From: Glaciecola flavus
GTDB taxonomy: Bacteria > Pseudomonadota > Gammaproteobacteria > Enterobacterales > Alteromonadaceae
Assembly: GCF_042646125.1 (NCBI RefSeq)
Contig: NZ_JBHRSW010000049.1
Coordinates: 28,882-92,881 of the forward strand
DNA length: 64,000 nt
Direction of reading: 5' to 3'
Below, one piece after another: positions 17,551-26,021 of this stretch (position 1 is its first letter; each line of letters opens with the position of its first letter). The position numbers and the translations under genes are program-made. Below the pieces are notes generated by a model. That model searched no databases and was not told the origin of the DNA. It saw only the letters and a program-made list of their open reading frames with translations.

Positions 17551-17680
17551 GGGATTATACTTGGAGGCTCGCCCTCTTGTGTCGCAAAACCGCTGCGAGT
17601 ATATCCATATACGCTTTGATTTTGCATCCATGAAAAATAAATTTTGCGACACAAGAGGGCGAGCCTCCAAGTATAATCCC
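17551..17680. repeat. Perfect 39-bp inverted repeat with nested hairpin
   Basis: Arms at 17551-17589 and 17642-17680 are exact reverse complements over all 39 bp, starting GGGATTATACTTGG. The 52-bp interior contains a further hairpin, GTATAT-CC-ATATAC flanked by GCG/CGC. The whole fills most of the gap between the tRNA-Gly promoter and the GGDEF gene. It resembles a MITE or a large extragenic palindrome; no flanking target duplication is evident. Short ORFs on both strands across it are products of the symmetry. Confidence 0.9.
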
Positions 17681-17785
17681 ACCATGCGACCTCCAGTTAG
17701 TTTGAGTACCTACCCCTTAAATTATTATTGCGAATGCCGATAACTCAAATAGAGGTATATCCGTGCTGGATATTGAGGTGAGTGT

Positions 17786-19033
17786 GTGAAATACAAAATT
17801 CTATTGGTTGAAGACAATGCAGCCAGCCTGCGTGTGCTCAAGCGCATAATTGGCAAAATAAATTTAGATGTTGCGGTTGCCACATCACTAACAGAAGCAA
17901 AGTTGATATTCGAACAGTCGACGCCAGAATCCTTTTTGTGTGCAGTGGTCGACTATACTCTGCCCGATGCGCCGCATGGCGAAGCCATCGACTTTGCAAT
18001 CCAATCATACATGCCTGTAATTGTGCTCACTAGTCAATCGGACGAAGATGTTAGAAACAGAATTCTATCGAAAGCAGTGGTCGATTATATACCTAAGCAA
18101 AATCGACAAGTTTTCGAGTATTTGAGTCGTCTATTAATAAGGCTACAAAAAAATAAGCAAGTCGGCGTACTCGTAGTAGGTAAGCGTCCCTCATCCAGAA
18201 ACAAAGTATGTGAATTACTTAACAGGCATAACTTTGAGACCTATCAAGAAAACAACACGCTAAGTGCGGTCAATAGCTTGTACAACAACAAGCAAATTAA
18301 ACTTGTGATCACCGAAAACGAGTTACAAGATGAATCGGGAATTGAACTCGTTGCGGCTATCAGAAAAGAGTTTTCTAAGGAAGAACTCAGTATCATTGGT
18401 ACATCTAATTTAAGTAACCCTGCCTTGCTTGCAAAATTCATCAAAAGTGGCGCAAATGACTATCTTCGCGTTCCTTACTGCCATGAAGAGTTTTTTTGCC
18501 GCGTACTTCAAAATATTGAGCATATAGAGCAAATTGAGCTCATTCGAAAAACCGCAAACATGGACTACTTAACAGGTTTGCCCAATCGACGCCATTTCTT
18601 TGAAGAGGTAACAACACAAATGCATAGAGGTCTGGAGTCCATGTGTTTGGCCTTACTCGATCTCGACCACTTTAAGAAAATAAATGACACCTACGGCCAT
18701 GATTGCGGGGATGCAATGCTCAAAGAAGTGGCTAAGTTGATGAAAAAGCACTTCTCTGAATTTTCTATGTCTCGATTTGGAGGTGAAGAATTCTGTGTGT
18801 TTTTTCCGAATACGACATTGGAACAAGCCAAACAAAAGTTGGACGTATTTAGAACTCAAGTAGAAAGTAAAAAAATTAGAAGAAAGCGTCAATCTATCGG
18901 ATGTACTGTTAGTATCGGCGTAACATCAAAACTAGCTGAAAAAGTAGAAACTATGCTAAGTCATGCTGACGAATGTCTATATAAAGCTAAATCTTTAGGT
19001 AGAAACCAAATCGTTTGCTACATCAGTAAGTAA
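17786..19033 (+). CDS. Response regulator with two REC domains and GGDEF output
   Basis: A 415-residue predicted diguanylate cyclase. REC1 (about 3-120) has the acidic pair ED at 9-10 and phosphoacceptor Asp56 in VVDYTLPD. REC2 (about 126-245) is degenerate: the acidic pair is lost and Glu177 replaces the phosphoacceptor (LVITENEL). The GGDEF domain (about 258-413) keeps GGEEF at 332-336 and the DLDHFKKINDTYGHD substrate motif, but no RxxD inhibitory site is seen before it. The start is GTG, with GAGGTG upstream. No kinase is adjacent, so its input is unknown. A bidirectional terminator follows. Confidence 0.93.
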   Translation: MKYKILLVEDNAASLRVLKRIIGKINLDVAVATSLTEAKLIFEQSTPESFLCAVVDYTLPDAPHGEAIDFAIQSYMPVIVLTSQSDEDVRNRILSKAVVDYIPKQNRQVFEYLSRLLIRLQKNKQVGVLVVGKRPSSRNKVCELLNRHNFETYQENNTLSAVNSLYNNKQIKLVITENELQDESGIELVAAIRKEFSKEELSIIGTSNLSNPALLAKFIKSGANDYLRVPYCHEEFFCRVLQNIEHIEQIELIRKTANMDYLTGLPNRRHFFEEVTTQMHRGLESMCLALLDLDHFKKINDTYGHDCGDAMLKEVAKLMKKHFSEFSMSRFGGEEFCVFFPNTTLEQAKQKLDVFRTQVESKKIRRKRQSIGCTVSIGVTSKLAEKVETMLSHADECLYKAKSLGRNQIVCYISK

Positions 19034-19052
19034 CTTAAATTCGGGATAAATA

Positions 19053-19090
19053 AAAAATGACGAGAGTGACTTAGTTCCCTCGTCATTTTT
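19053..19090. terminator. Bidirectional terminator
   Basis: Stem AAAAATGACGAG / CTCGTCATTTTT with a 14-nt loop, between the GGDEF gene and the convergent porin gene. T-runs are present in both directions. Confidence 0.88.
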
Positions 19091-19113
19091 AGTTATTTTG
19101 ATACACTTATGCC

Positions 19114-20217
19114 TTAGAAATATACATGCGATTGCAAAAATAGAAGCTCATTTGTACGACTAGGCTGCTGTGGAATCCCTTCTGAAGATCGCACCCCCAA
19201 ACGCACTTGCAACATTGAAAGAGGCGTGTATTCGACAACCAACGAGTAGCGTGTTTCTTGATTTTCATCTATACCTCGGTCTGGGTCATAGTACTCACCA
19301 GTGAGCTTAACATTAAGCCCTTTTTGCAACTGGTAGTTTGCTTCAATTAAGCCCACAAGTTCTTCAATGCTAGAACTTGTTATCCCTTCGGTTTCAATTA
19401 GGTTAGCTTCGCCGAGAAACACCCAATTTCCCCAAGTTAGCCCCCCGTAAACATTGTAGAAACGCTGCTCGTTCGCATCAGAGTCATTCACAACAACTGT
19501 TCCCCCTACACGCGCGTTACCAAACAAGTGTTCAGCCTTTGCACCAAATAAGAATTTGTCATCGTTATTGGACACCGCACTAGTGCCATTAGTAACAAAA
19601 AAATTTAACGTTGTGTCGTCATATTCGAGACCCAGCTCTACGCCATTGTCGCTACTATCAAAGTTAAACCCCGTAACCTGCCTAACAAAAGAAGTGTCAT
19701 CCTCCAAACGCAATCCATAAGGCACATACATCTTGCCCGCTTTTATATAGTGATTACTAGCATAGTTATATTTTAAAAACGCCTCTCTATTTACTGCCGC
19801 ACCCGGTGCTATTTGCTGATCCAAATAGAGACTGAATTTAGAGTTTTTAGGTTGTATTGCCACATAGACCTGTGCTGACTCTACTCTGAAGGTAGATGAT
19901 GACTCATCCGCTTCGTTCCTACTTGCTTGTGCGTTATAACGAAAGTTTCCTCCGATCTTCAAGTAATCGGTTATTTCGCCAATATCCGCTCCGACGATAT
20001 CGGAAATTTCTTTGGGCAATTGTGTGTGACCGTATAAGGTGCCAAATTTTGTGCGCATACCACCGCCAATTGGGTTTACGTGGCATGCGCTGCACTTCGC
20101 TTTAGTTTTAATTGCCAAATACGGCTCCGCGACGGCACTATTACTAAGACTAAGTAAACTGACAAGTATCGCCGAAATGAAAAGGAACTTCGTTGCAATA
20201 TTATTTTGAAATTTCAT
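19114..20217 (-). CDS. Outer-membrane porin-like protein with N-terminal haem motif
   Basis: A 367-residue protein. I moved the start from 20256 to the ATG at 20217, which has GGAGAG upstream and overlaps the previous gene by 17 bp. A signal peptide ends NSAVA. The mature N-terminus carries a c-type haem motif CSACH in KAKCSACHVNPIGGGMRTKFG. The remainder alternates polar and aromatic strands (YVAIQPKNSKFSLYLDQQ, YLKIGGNFRYNAQ) and ends in LFLQSHVYF, the terminal-Phe pattern of beta-barrels. The partner gene upstream encodes a haem lipoprotein. I infer an outer-membrane redox or transport role; no substrate can be named. Confidence 0.75.
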   Translation of the reverse strand: MKFQNNIATKFLFISAILVSLLSLSNSAVAEPYLAIKTKAKCSACHVNPIGGGMRTKFGTLYGHTQLPKEISDIVGADIGEITDYLKIGGNFRYNAQASRNEADESSSTFRVESAQVYVAIQPKNSKFSLYLDQQIAPGAAVNREAFLKYNYASNHYIKAGKMYVPYGLRLEDDTSFVRQVTGFNFDSSDNGVELGLEYDDTTLNFFVTNGTSAVSNNDDKFLFGAKAEHLFGNARVGGTVVVNDSDANEQRFYNVYGGLTWGNWVFLGEANLIETEGITSSSIEELVGLIEANYQLQKGLNVKLTGEYYDPDRGIDENQETRYSLVVEYTPLSMLQVRLGVRSSEGIPQQPSRTNELLFLQSHVYF

Positions 20218-21043
20218 AAACAAACTCTCCACCTTCAACGCCATTTCTATCTCCATCTAGCCAAGTGCCATTTCTCGCAAAAATACTTGACCGAGCATTT
20301 TCGTTTAACCTTAGTTGTAGGCTCGGATACCCAGTAATATCGCCTTCAAAAGCAAGATTTAGCTCATTGGCATTCTTCCATTTGATCACTATTAAATCAG
20401 GTGTGATTTCTCCAGCATTGTTATCAGAAAGGTGAATACCGTCAGTTGTTAACGTAGATTCATCCATCATCTGACTAAATACCAAATCGACAGATAAGTT
20501 TTTTCCGCTTTGTGAAACACTTTTTACAACTGCAACGACATCGGTACGATCAATTGGCGCGCCATTGTTAATCCATTGTTTTATAGTTTCTTGAGTTGTA
20601 GCATCTAAGGGTGCTTCACCCAAAGGCATTTGATTGCCCGCAATAGGTGCTCCTGATATTTTTAAGTATAAAAAACTATTTTCAGCATCACCGGGCAAAA
20701 CACGCTTAAAAGTAGGGTTCGTTGCTGAATCTACATTGATTAAGTTAGTTCTGGTCGTGTCTAAATCATCCATTGCCAAACCAAGCGGCGCATTCGCACC
20801 CGCATGGCATTGAGTGCACCTTGGAACAAGTACTTTTTCGTGGATAGAGGCCAAGTTCGCTTGCACTGCATCGTCTTCGGGTTCAGGTTCAGGTTCAGGT
20901 TCAGGTTCAGTAGATGGTGGTTCTGTGGAGTTTAAGTCAATGGGTTGACCATTTGTATCTAGGCCTTGACCATCTCCAGCATTGCACGCTTGCAATAGGA
21001 ATACTAAGGTAAATCCTATTGCCATAAATATGAAACGCTTCAT
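20201..21043 (-). CDS. Haem-binding lipoprotein (cytochrome-c-like domain)
   Basis: A 280-residue protein. The type II signal peptide has the lipobox LLQAC near residue 20, and Asp does not follow the Cys, so outer-membrane sorting is likely. An acidic Pro-Glu linker (PEPEPEPEPEDD) follows. The next domain holds one CxxCH haem site, VPRCTQCHAGANAPLGL, with downstream YLKISG and NQMPLG (possible axial Met) and KQWINNGAPID, as in planctomycete-type cytochrome C domains. The last 100 residues look like a small beta-sandwich (SVSQSGKNLSVDLVFSQMM). Its stop overlaps the porin start, implying coupled translation. Confidence 0.82.
   Translation of the reverse strand: MKRFIFMAIGFTLVFLLQACNAGDGQGLDTNGQPIDLNSTEPPSTEPEPEPEPEPEDDAVQANLASIHEKVLVPRCTQCHAGANAPLGLAMDDLDTTRTNLINVDSATNPTFKRVLPGDAENSFLYLKISGAPIAGNQMPLGEAPLDATTQETIKQWINNGAPIDRTDVVAVVKSVSQSGKNLSVDLVFSQMMDESTLTTDGIHLSDNNAGEITPDLIVIKWKNANELNLAFEGDITGYPSLQLRLNENARSSIFARNGTWLDGDRNGVEGGEFVYEISK
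20880..20909. repeat. Hexanucleotide tandem repeat (GGTTCA)5
   Basis: Five exact copies of GGTTCA on the plus strand, inside the lipoprotein gene. They encode the Pro-Glu linker. Copy-number change would keep the reading frame and alter only the linker length. Confidence 0.9.
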
Positions 21044-21181
21044 AAGTATCTCCTTGTGTGTTCTTAGTTTGAAATGATCTAAGCCCGTTCATTTTTAAAT
21101 CAGGGATCATTCAAACAGCACTACGCAACTGCAATTTTGAAAGTTGCAGAAGGAGATATTTTTTTAGAGACAGCCTTTTGC

Positions 21182-21670
21182 TTATTTACCCGGAAATACG
21201 AGTGCACCGCTTGTGTATTCTTGTCCAAACGTTGCTTTAGCAATAGCCACTTGTGAAATAGCTGAGGTGAATAAATCACTAGTTAAATCTTTCAGTGGAT
21301 GGATAAACACAGACCACATCACGCCATCAGATACAGCATATCGCGCATCAAGTACCGAATGATAGTTTGCTTCTAGCGATTGCAGTAGCACATCATTGCT
21401 CAATTTGTTTAGTTCGATAATGGGAGAAACCAAGCGCATACGGTCGGCGTTTTTGTCGAAAATGACAGCCATGTGCATGCCTTTGAAGTTAAATTCAATC
21501 ATGTTGCCACTTGACTTAATTGCGTCTCCACCCGCCGCTTTAATACCGCTTGTCATTTGTTCTGGGCTTATCGCGTTAGCTTGACTAAGACCAAGAATAA
21601 GCAACAATATAAATTGAGGTAACACCTTTACAAGCCGAATAATAACCTTGTTTGATTGCATAAAACGCAT
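21182..21670 (-). CDS. Secreted protein of unknown function, chaperone-like fold
   Basis: A 162-residue protein with a clear signal peptide (LPQFILLLILGLSQANA). The mature part (ISPEQMTSGIKAAGGDAIKS, then MHMAVIFDKNADRMRLVSPI, LLQSLEANYHSVLDARYAVS and WSVFIHPLKDL) has the strand-helix pattern of the CesT/Tir-chaperone-like (TY-chap) or YbjN-like fold. That assignment rests on pattern only. It lies between orn and the haem-lipoprotein operon on the same strand, 138 bp upstream of the lipoprotein; no terminator was seen between them. Confidence 0.6.
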   Translation of the reverse strand: MRFMQSNKVIIRLVKVLPQFILLLILGLSQANAISPEQMTSGIKAAGGDAIKSSGNMIEFNFKGMHMAVIFDKNADRMRLVSPIIELNKLSNDVLLQSLEANYHSVLDARYAVSDGVMWSVFIHPLKDLTSDLFTSAISQVAIAKATFGQEYTSGALVFPGK

Positions 21671-21774
21671 AAAAATTTAAATCCCTAAAAAACCCCGTTA
21701 CCCTATTAGAACAAATACTGGCTTTGAATATTTCAAAGCTTAGTGGCTGTTGACCTTTGTTGTGCAGACCCTAA

Positions 21775-22320
21775 CTAAATATTGAATACTTTATTGCGAT
21801 AGTATTTAAGCTCTTCAATCGACTCAATAATGTCATCCAATGCTAAATGCACACCTTTTTTCTTAAATCCGTCCAGCAGCTCGGGCTGCCAGCGTTTTAC
21901 CAGCTCTTTAATGCTACTCACGTCAATATTACGATAATGAAAGAAAGCTTCTAACTGAGGCATGTACTTGACTAAAAAACGTCGATCTTGACCGATGCTA
22001 TTACCGCACAAAGGAGACTTGCCTGCTGGTACGAATTGTTCCAAAAAAGCAATCGTTATTGATGCCGCTTGGTTGACATCATATTCGCTACCCAAACAAC
22101 GTTGAGTCAATCCAGAATTTCCATGGGTTGTTTTACACCAATCGTCCATTGCACTGAGCACCTTATCTGACTGGTGAATGGCGATAACGGGTCCCTGAGC
22201 TATAACATTGAGATCTTTGTCTGTTACGATACTGGCTATTTCCAGCACATAACAACTCTCCGGATCTAAACCCGTCATCTCCATGTCAATCCACACTAAA
22301 TTTTGCTCATCTACTGCCAT
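21775..22320 (-). CDS. orn: Oligoribonuclease
   Basis: DEDDh 3'-5' exonuclease that degrades 2-5 nt RNAs, including pGpG from c-di-GMP breakdown. The 181 residues equal the E. coli length. ExoI is LVWIDMEMTGLDPESCYVLE, ExoII surrounds NSIGQDRRFLVKYMPQ, and the final motif is HLALDDIIESIEEL. It is divergent from rsgA, a conserved gammaproteobacterial pairing. Given two GGDEF proteins and one EAL protein in this window, its role in finishing c-di-GMP turnover is relevant. Confidence 0.98.
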   Translation of the reverse strand: MAVDEQNLVWIDMEMTGLDPESCYVLEIASIVTDKDLNVIAQGPVIAIHQSDKVLSAMDDWCKTTHGNSGLTQRCLGSEYDVNQAASITIAFLEQFVPAGKSPLCGNSIGQDRRFLVKYMPQLEAFFHYRNIDVSSIKELVKRWQPELLDGFKKKGVHLALDDIIESIEELKYYRNKVFNI

Positions 22321-22406
22321 TTATCACCTAGTTACGTCAAATTGTGCTTCTTCAAACAAAAAATGTATCATGCATCATTAGAATCGCCAACTTAGAATAA
22401 CTGGCT

Positions 22407-23438
22407 GTGGCTAAAAAACCCAAATTATCAAAAAATCAAAAACGTCGAGTTCAACAAAACCGGCACAAAACAATAAACAATCAAGACGAACAAACGCTTG
22501 ATAACCTTGGAGAGCAATTAAACGGTCGCGTAATCAGTCGCTTTGGTAAGCATGCTATTGTGGAAAACGACGCTCATCCATCACAAACACACAAATGCTT
22601 TATTCGCCGAACCGTTGAGTCTGTCGTATGTGGTGACCAAGTATTATTTCGCCCCAGCCTCAGTGGAGAGCAAAGAGATCGTGGCGTCATTGAAGCGGTG
22701 TTCGATAGGAAGTCAGTGCTTACTCGTCCCGACTACTACGATGGTGTTAAACCCGTTGCAGCAAACATCGACCAAATTTTAGTAGTGAGCTCTATTTTAC
22801 CCAGCTTTTCTAGTCATATTATCGATCGCTATTTAGTCGCTTGTGAACAAGCACAGATTCAAGCGATTGTCATCGTCAACAAAGTAGAGCTGCTCGATCC
22901 ACAAGATATGGATGAGTTACATCAACAGTTAGAGGTGTACAAAACACTCGGATACAAAGTATTTTTGGTTAGCTGTAAAACAAAGATAGGCATAGACAGT
23001 CTAGCGCTTGAACTAAAAGACAAGGTAAATGTTTTTGTCGGCCAAAGCGGCGTCGGCAAGTCAAGCTTGGTCAACCAACTACTGCCAGAAGCCGATGAGC
23101 TGGTCGGAGAAGTGTCAGAAAATTCAGGGCTTGGTCAACATACTACCACTGCTGCCAAGCTCATGCACTTTAGCAATGGGGGAGAACTGATAGATTCACC
23201 TGGGGTCAGGGAATTTGGCTTGTGGCATCTATCAAAAGACGAAGTCACAACCGGTTTTATAGAGTTCAAAGACTATTTAGGAGGCTGTAAGTTTAGTGAC
23301 TGCACCCACAAAAATGACCCTGGTTGTCTTATCAAAGCCGCAGTAGATGACGGAAAAATTTGCTCCACCCGCTATCAAAGTTACTTGAAAATCATAGAGT
23401 CGTTGGAAGCGCAACGTCCCTCTTATGCCAAATCATAA
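22407..23438 (+). CDS. rsgA: Ribosome small-subunit GTPase RsgA
   Basis: Late 30S assembly GTPase. The 343 residues begin with a basic tail (AKKPKLSKNQKRRVQQNRHK), followed by an OB-fold and a circularly permuted G domain: G4 NKVE at 158-161 precedes the P-loop GQSGVGKSS at 212-220, and DSPGVREFGL follows. A C-terminal zinc knuckle (GCKFSDCTHKNDPGC) completes the family pattern. The start codon is GTG. The gene is divergent from orn and followed by psd, as in many gammaproteobacteria. Confidence 0.98.
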   Translation: MAKKPKLSKNQKRRVQQNRHKTINNQDEQTLDNLGEQLNGRVISRFGKHAIVENDAHPSQTHKCFIRRTVESVVCGDQVLFRPSLSGEQRDRGVIEAVFDRKSVLTRPDYYDGVKPVAANIDQILVVSSILPSFSSHIIDRYLVACEQAQIQAIVIVNKVELLDPQDMDELHQQLEVYKTLGYKVFLVSCKTKIGIDSLALELKDKVNVFVGQSGVGKSSLVNQLLPEADELVGEVSENSGLGQHTTTAAKLMHFSNGGELIDSPGVREFGLWHLSKDEVTTGFIEFKDYLGGCKFSDCTHKNDPGCLIKAAVDDGKICSTRYQSYLKIIESLEAQRPSYAKS

Positions 23439-23516
23439 GTACTCATAATGCTTTTGTAGATACAAAACACCTAATGGTCAGCTACAATCAACTTGGATTA
23501 ATTATGGAGCAAGTGC

Positions 23517-24389
23517 GTGATAGATTGGATAAAAATCCATACTCAATATATCTTACCTAAACACCTTATTTCTCGTTTATTAGGCTTCATCGCCGAAAAA
23601 GAACTTGGCATACTCACGCAGAGTTTAATTAAGCTTTTTATCAAAGCCTTCAACATAAACATGCAGGAAGCAGAATTTGAGTCACCTACTGAGTACAAAA
23701 CCTTCAACGAATTTTTTACTCGACCTTTAAAAACAGGGCTTCGCACAATCGTTGCTGGAGAAAATACCTTGTGTCATCCAGTCGATGGCGCGGTGAGTCA
23801 ATTTGGTGACATTAAAGGAGACAGAATTTTTCAAGCTAAAGGGCATGAATACAGCTTAACTGCGTTACTGGGCGGAAAGCCTGAGATTGCGAAAGCCTTC
23901 AAAAACGGAAAATTTGCCACGATCTATTTAGCGCCGCGCGATTATCATCGTATCCACATGCCAATAAGTGGTCAACTCACCGACACGCTCCATGTTCCAG
24001 GAGAGTTGTTCTCAGTCAATCCGCTTACAGCACAGAATGTCCCAGGACTCTTTGCCCGAAACGAGCGCGTTGTAGCACTTTTTGACACTCCAGCAGGTAA
24101 AGTAGCCATGGTTCTAGTAGGAGCCACAGTTGTCGCTAGCATAGAGACAGTCTGGCAAGGAACGGTTAGTCCGCCTGCCGGCAAGTACGTCCAGCATTGG
24201 CAGCACGAAGTCGACAACATTCTATTGAATAAAGGTGACGAGATGGGGCGTTTCAAGCTTGGCTCTACTGTCATCCTTTGCTTCGAAGAGAATAAAATTA
24301 ACTTTACAGACGTATCCGCGGGTATGACAACGCGCCTCGGTCAACAACTCGCTCTGCTACAAGAGACTAAAAGCGAAAAAGCCGAATAG
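23517..24389 (+). CDS. psd: Phosphatidylserine decarboxylase proenzyme
   Basis: Inner-membrane enzyme that makes phosphatidylethanolamine. The 290 residues match the family. The self-cleavage site LGST is at 248-251 (the Ser becomes the pyruvoyl group), and the supporting triad residues are Asp90 in HPVDGAVSQ and His147 in DYHRIHMPI. The start is GTG, with GGAG about eight bases upstream. It sits between rsgA and an EamA transporter gene on the same strand. Confidence 0.98.
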   Translation: MIDWIKIHTQYILPKHLISRLLGFIAEKELGILTQSLIKLFIKAFNINMQEAEFESPTEYKTFNEFFTRPLKTGLRTIVAGENTLCHPVDGAVSQFGDIKGDRIFQAKGHEYSLTALLGGKPEIAKAFKNGKFATIYLAPRDYHRIHMPISGQLTDTLHVPGELFSVNPLTAQNVPGLFARNERVVALFDTPAGKVAMVLVGATVVASIETVWQGTVSPPAGKYVQHWQHEVDNILLNKGDEMGRFKLGSTVILCFEENKINFTDVSAGMTTRLGQQLALLQETKSEKAE

Positions 24390-24431
24390 GACAAAATCTA
24401 TCAAATATCATTCTTGTCTGGGCATGTTTGC

Positions 24432-25301
24432 ATGAACCCAGTAAAACGCAGTCTTTTTAACTTGCATATCACTATGATACTACTTGGTGGTACTGCTTTG
24501 TTTTCAAAACTAATCGCACTGCCTGCCTTAGATATTACGTTTGGGCGCGCCATTCCTGCGTGTGTTTGTTTATTTTTGTTCGTAAAATTGTCAGGAGAAA
24601 AGTTCAGATTAAACAATACTAAGGATTATTTCATCGGCATAGGCTTAGGTGTTTTAATGGCGATACATTGGGTAACCTATTTTATGTCAATGCAGTACTC
24701 GAGTGTATCTGTCGGCATTATCGCTTTGTTTACCTTCCCTGTTATTACTGTTCTGTTAGAACCACTCTTTGAAAAGATAAAACTAAACTGGCAAGATATA
24801 CTCAGTGCTTGTGCAGTACTGCTTGGCATATACCTTATTGTCCCCAGTGTTTCGTTAAGCAATGACATAACGCTAGGCGTCCTAATAGGCATCTTCTCGG
24901 CATTCTTATATGCATTGAGAAACTTGATCCATCGCCAATATTTTTCTCACTATAGCGGTGCTAGGGCAATGGGTTGGCAAACGTTAATAATATGCCCATG
25001 TTTAGTGTTCTTCTTGAATGATGACTTTTCACAAATGGACACCCGAACGGCCTTGTTACTGCTTTGTTTGGGTACCGTCTTTACCGCATTACCTCACGCC
25101 TTAATCGCGTCTTCATTAAAACATTTACGGGCAAAAACATTTTCTTTAGTGGCTTGCATGCAACCTTTTTACGGTGTAGTGCTCGCAATAATTATACTCA
25201 ATGAATCGCCGACCATAAAAACTTTAATTGGTGGTATATTAGTCGTCTCTGCAGCAATATACGAAACGGTTCATACCCATCAGAACTTGAGGCGACAGTA
25301 A
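24432..25301 (+). CDS. EamA-family (DMT superfamily) transporter
   Basis: A 289-residue integral membrane protein with about ten hydrophobic helices in two EamA halves; conserved elements include GRAIPACVCLFLFVK and, near the end, VACMQPFYGVVLAIIILNES. I prefer the ATG at 24432 over an in-frame TTG at 24414; neither has a strong ribosome binding site. The family exports or imports metabolites such as amino acids or nucleotide precursors; no substrate can be assigned. It is packed between psd and a glycerophosphodiesterase gene that starts two bases after its stop. Confidence 0.85.
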   Translation: MNPVKRSLFNLHITMILLGGTALFSKLIALPALDITFGRAIPACVCLFLFVKLSGEKFRLNNTKDYFIGIGLGVLMAIHWVTYFMSMQYSSVSVGIIALFTFPVITVLLEPLFEKIKLNWQDILSACAVLLGIYLIVPSVSLSNDITLGVLIGIFSAFLYALRNLIHRQYFSHYSGARAMGWQTLIICPCLVFFLNDDFSQMDTRTALLLLCLGTVFTALPHALIASSLKHLRAKTFSLVACMQPFYGVVLAIIILNESPTIKTLIGGILVVSAAIYETVHTHQNLRRQ

Positions 25302-25303
25302 AG

Positions 25304-26008
25304 GTGCAAATAATTGCTCACCGCGGATACAGTGCAAGGTATCCAGAAAATACAATTTTGGCTTTCGAAATGGCATTGAGTGCTGGTGCAACAGCCATCG
25401 AATGTGATATTCAGGAAGTGGATGGGAAATTTTACGTTTTCCATGATTGGTACCTAGATCGCCTAACGAATGGCAAAGGCAGGTTGTCAAGTTTGAACAA
25501 AGATGAGGTAGAGCAACTGCAAGTAAAAGGTGCGCATGCAATACCTTGCATATCTGATCTGTTTTCATGCATTACAAATCAAGCCACATTGAATCTGGAG
25601 CTAAAAGCAATTAACAATGTCGAAGCGTTTGCCAATGCCTTGAATAGAGAACTCTACAAACACGATACAAGAGTCGTAATATCAAGTTTTGAACATGAAT
25701 TGCTTAGCAAGATTAAAAGTGCATTGAGAGAATGCCGTCACCGAAACAATATTCGATATGCTGCACTCATTGCCCACCTGCCAAAATCTTATGCTCAGTA
25801 CGCAATTGAGCTGGAAGTTGATATTGCAGCAATTGAAGCACACCTTGTGAATGACAGATTTATCAAGCATGCCCATACTTACAACTTGGAAGTGTGGTGC
25901 TATACAGTAAATGACGATTTACTTATCCAAAAACTGCGTGATATTAAGGCGGATGCGATATTTACCGACGACCCGAAATGGGCCTTAGCATGCGTAAAAT
26001 CAGCTTAA
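25304..26008 (+). CDS. Glycerophosphodiester phosphodiesterase
   Basis: A 234-residue GDPD-family enzyme that hydrolyses glycerophosphodiesters to glycerol-3-phosphate and alcohol. The N-terminus has the signature IIAHRGYSARYPENT (catalytic His, Arg, Glu), then AIECDIQ (metal-binding Glu and Asp) and VFHDWYLDRLTNG (second His). No signal peptide is present, so it is UgpQ-like and cytosolic. The start is GTG, two bases after the transporter stop, implying co-translation. Following psd, it may help recycle phospholipid head groups. Confidence 0.92.
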   Translation: MQIIAHRGYSARYPENTILAFEMALSAGATAIECDIQEVDGKFYVFHDWYLDRLTNGKGRLSSLNKDEVEQLQVKGAHAIPCISDLFSCITNQATLNLELKAINNVEAFANALNRELYKHDTRVVISSFEHELLSKIKSALRECRHRNNIRYAALIAHLPKSYAQYAIELEVDIAAIEAHLVNDRFIKHAHTYNLEVWCYTVNDDLLIQKLRDIKADAIFTDDPKWALACVKSA

Positions 26009-26021
26009 AATAGCGCTATAT

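Noticed and set aside
17472..17743. Two overlapping short ORFs on opposite strands
   Set aside because: Both run through the perfect 39-bp inverted repeat and arise from its symmetry.
20880..20909. Possible CRISPR-like tandem repeat
   Set aside because: The unit is only 6 bp without spacers and lies inside a coding sequence.
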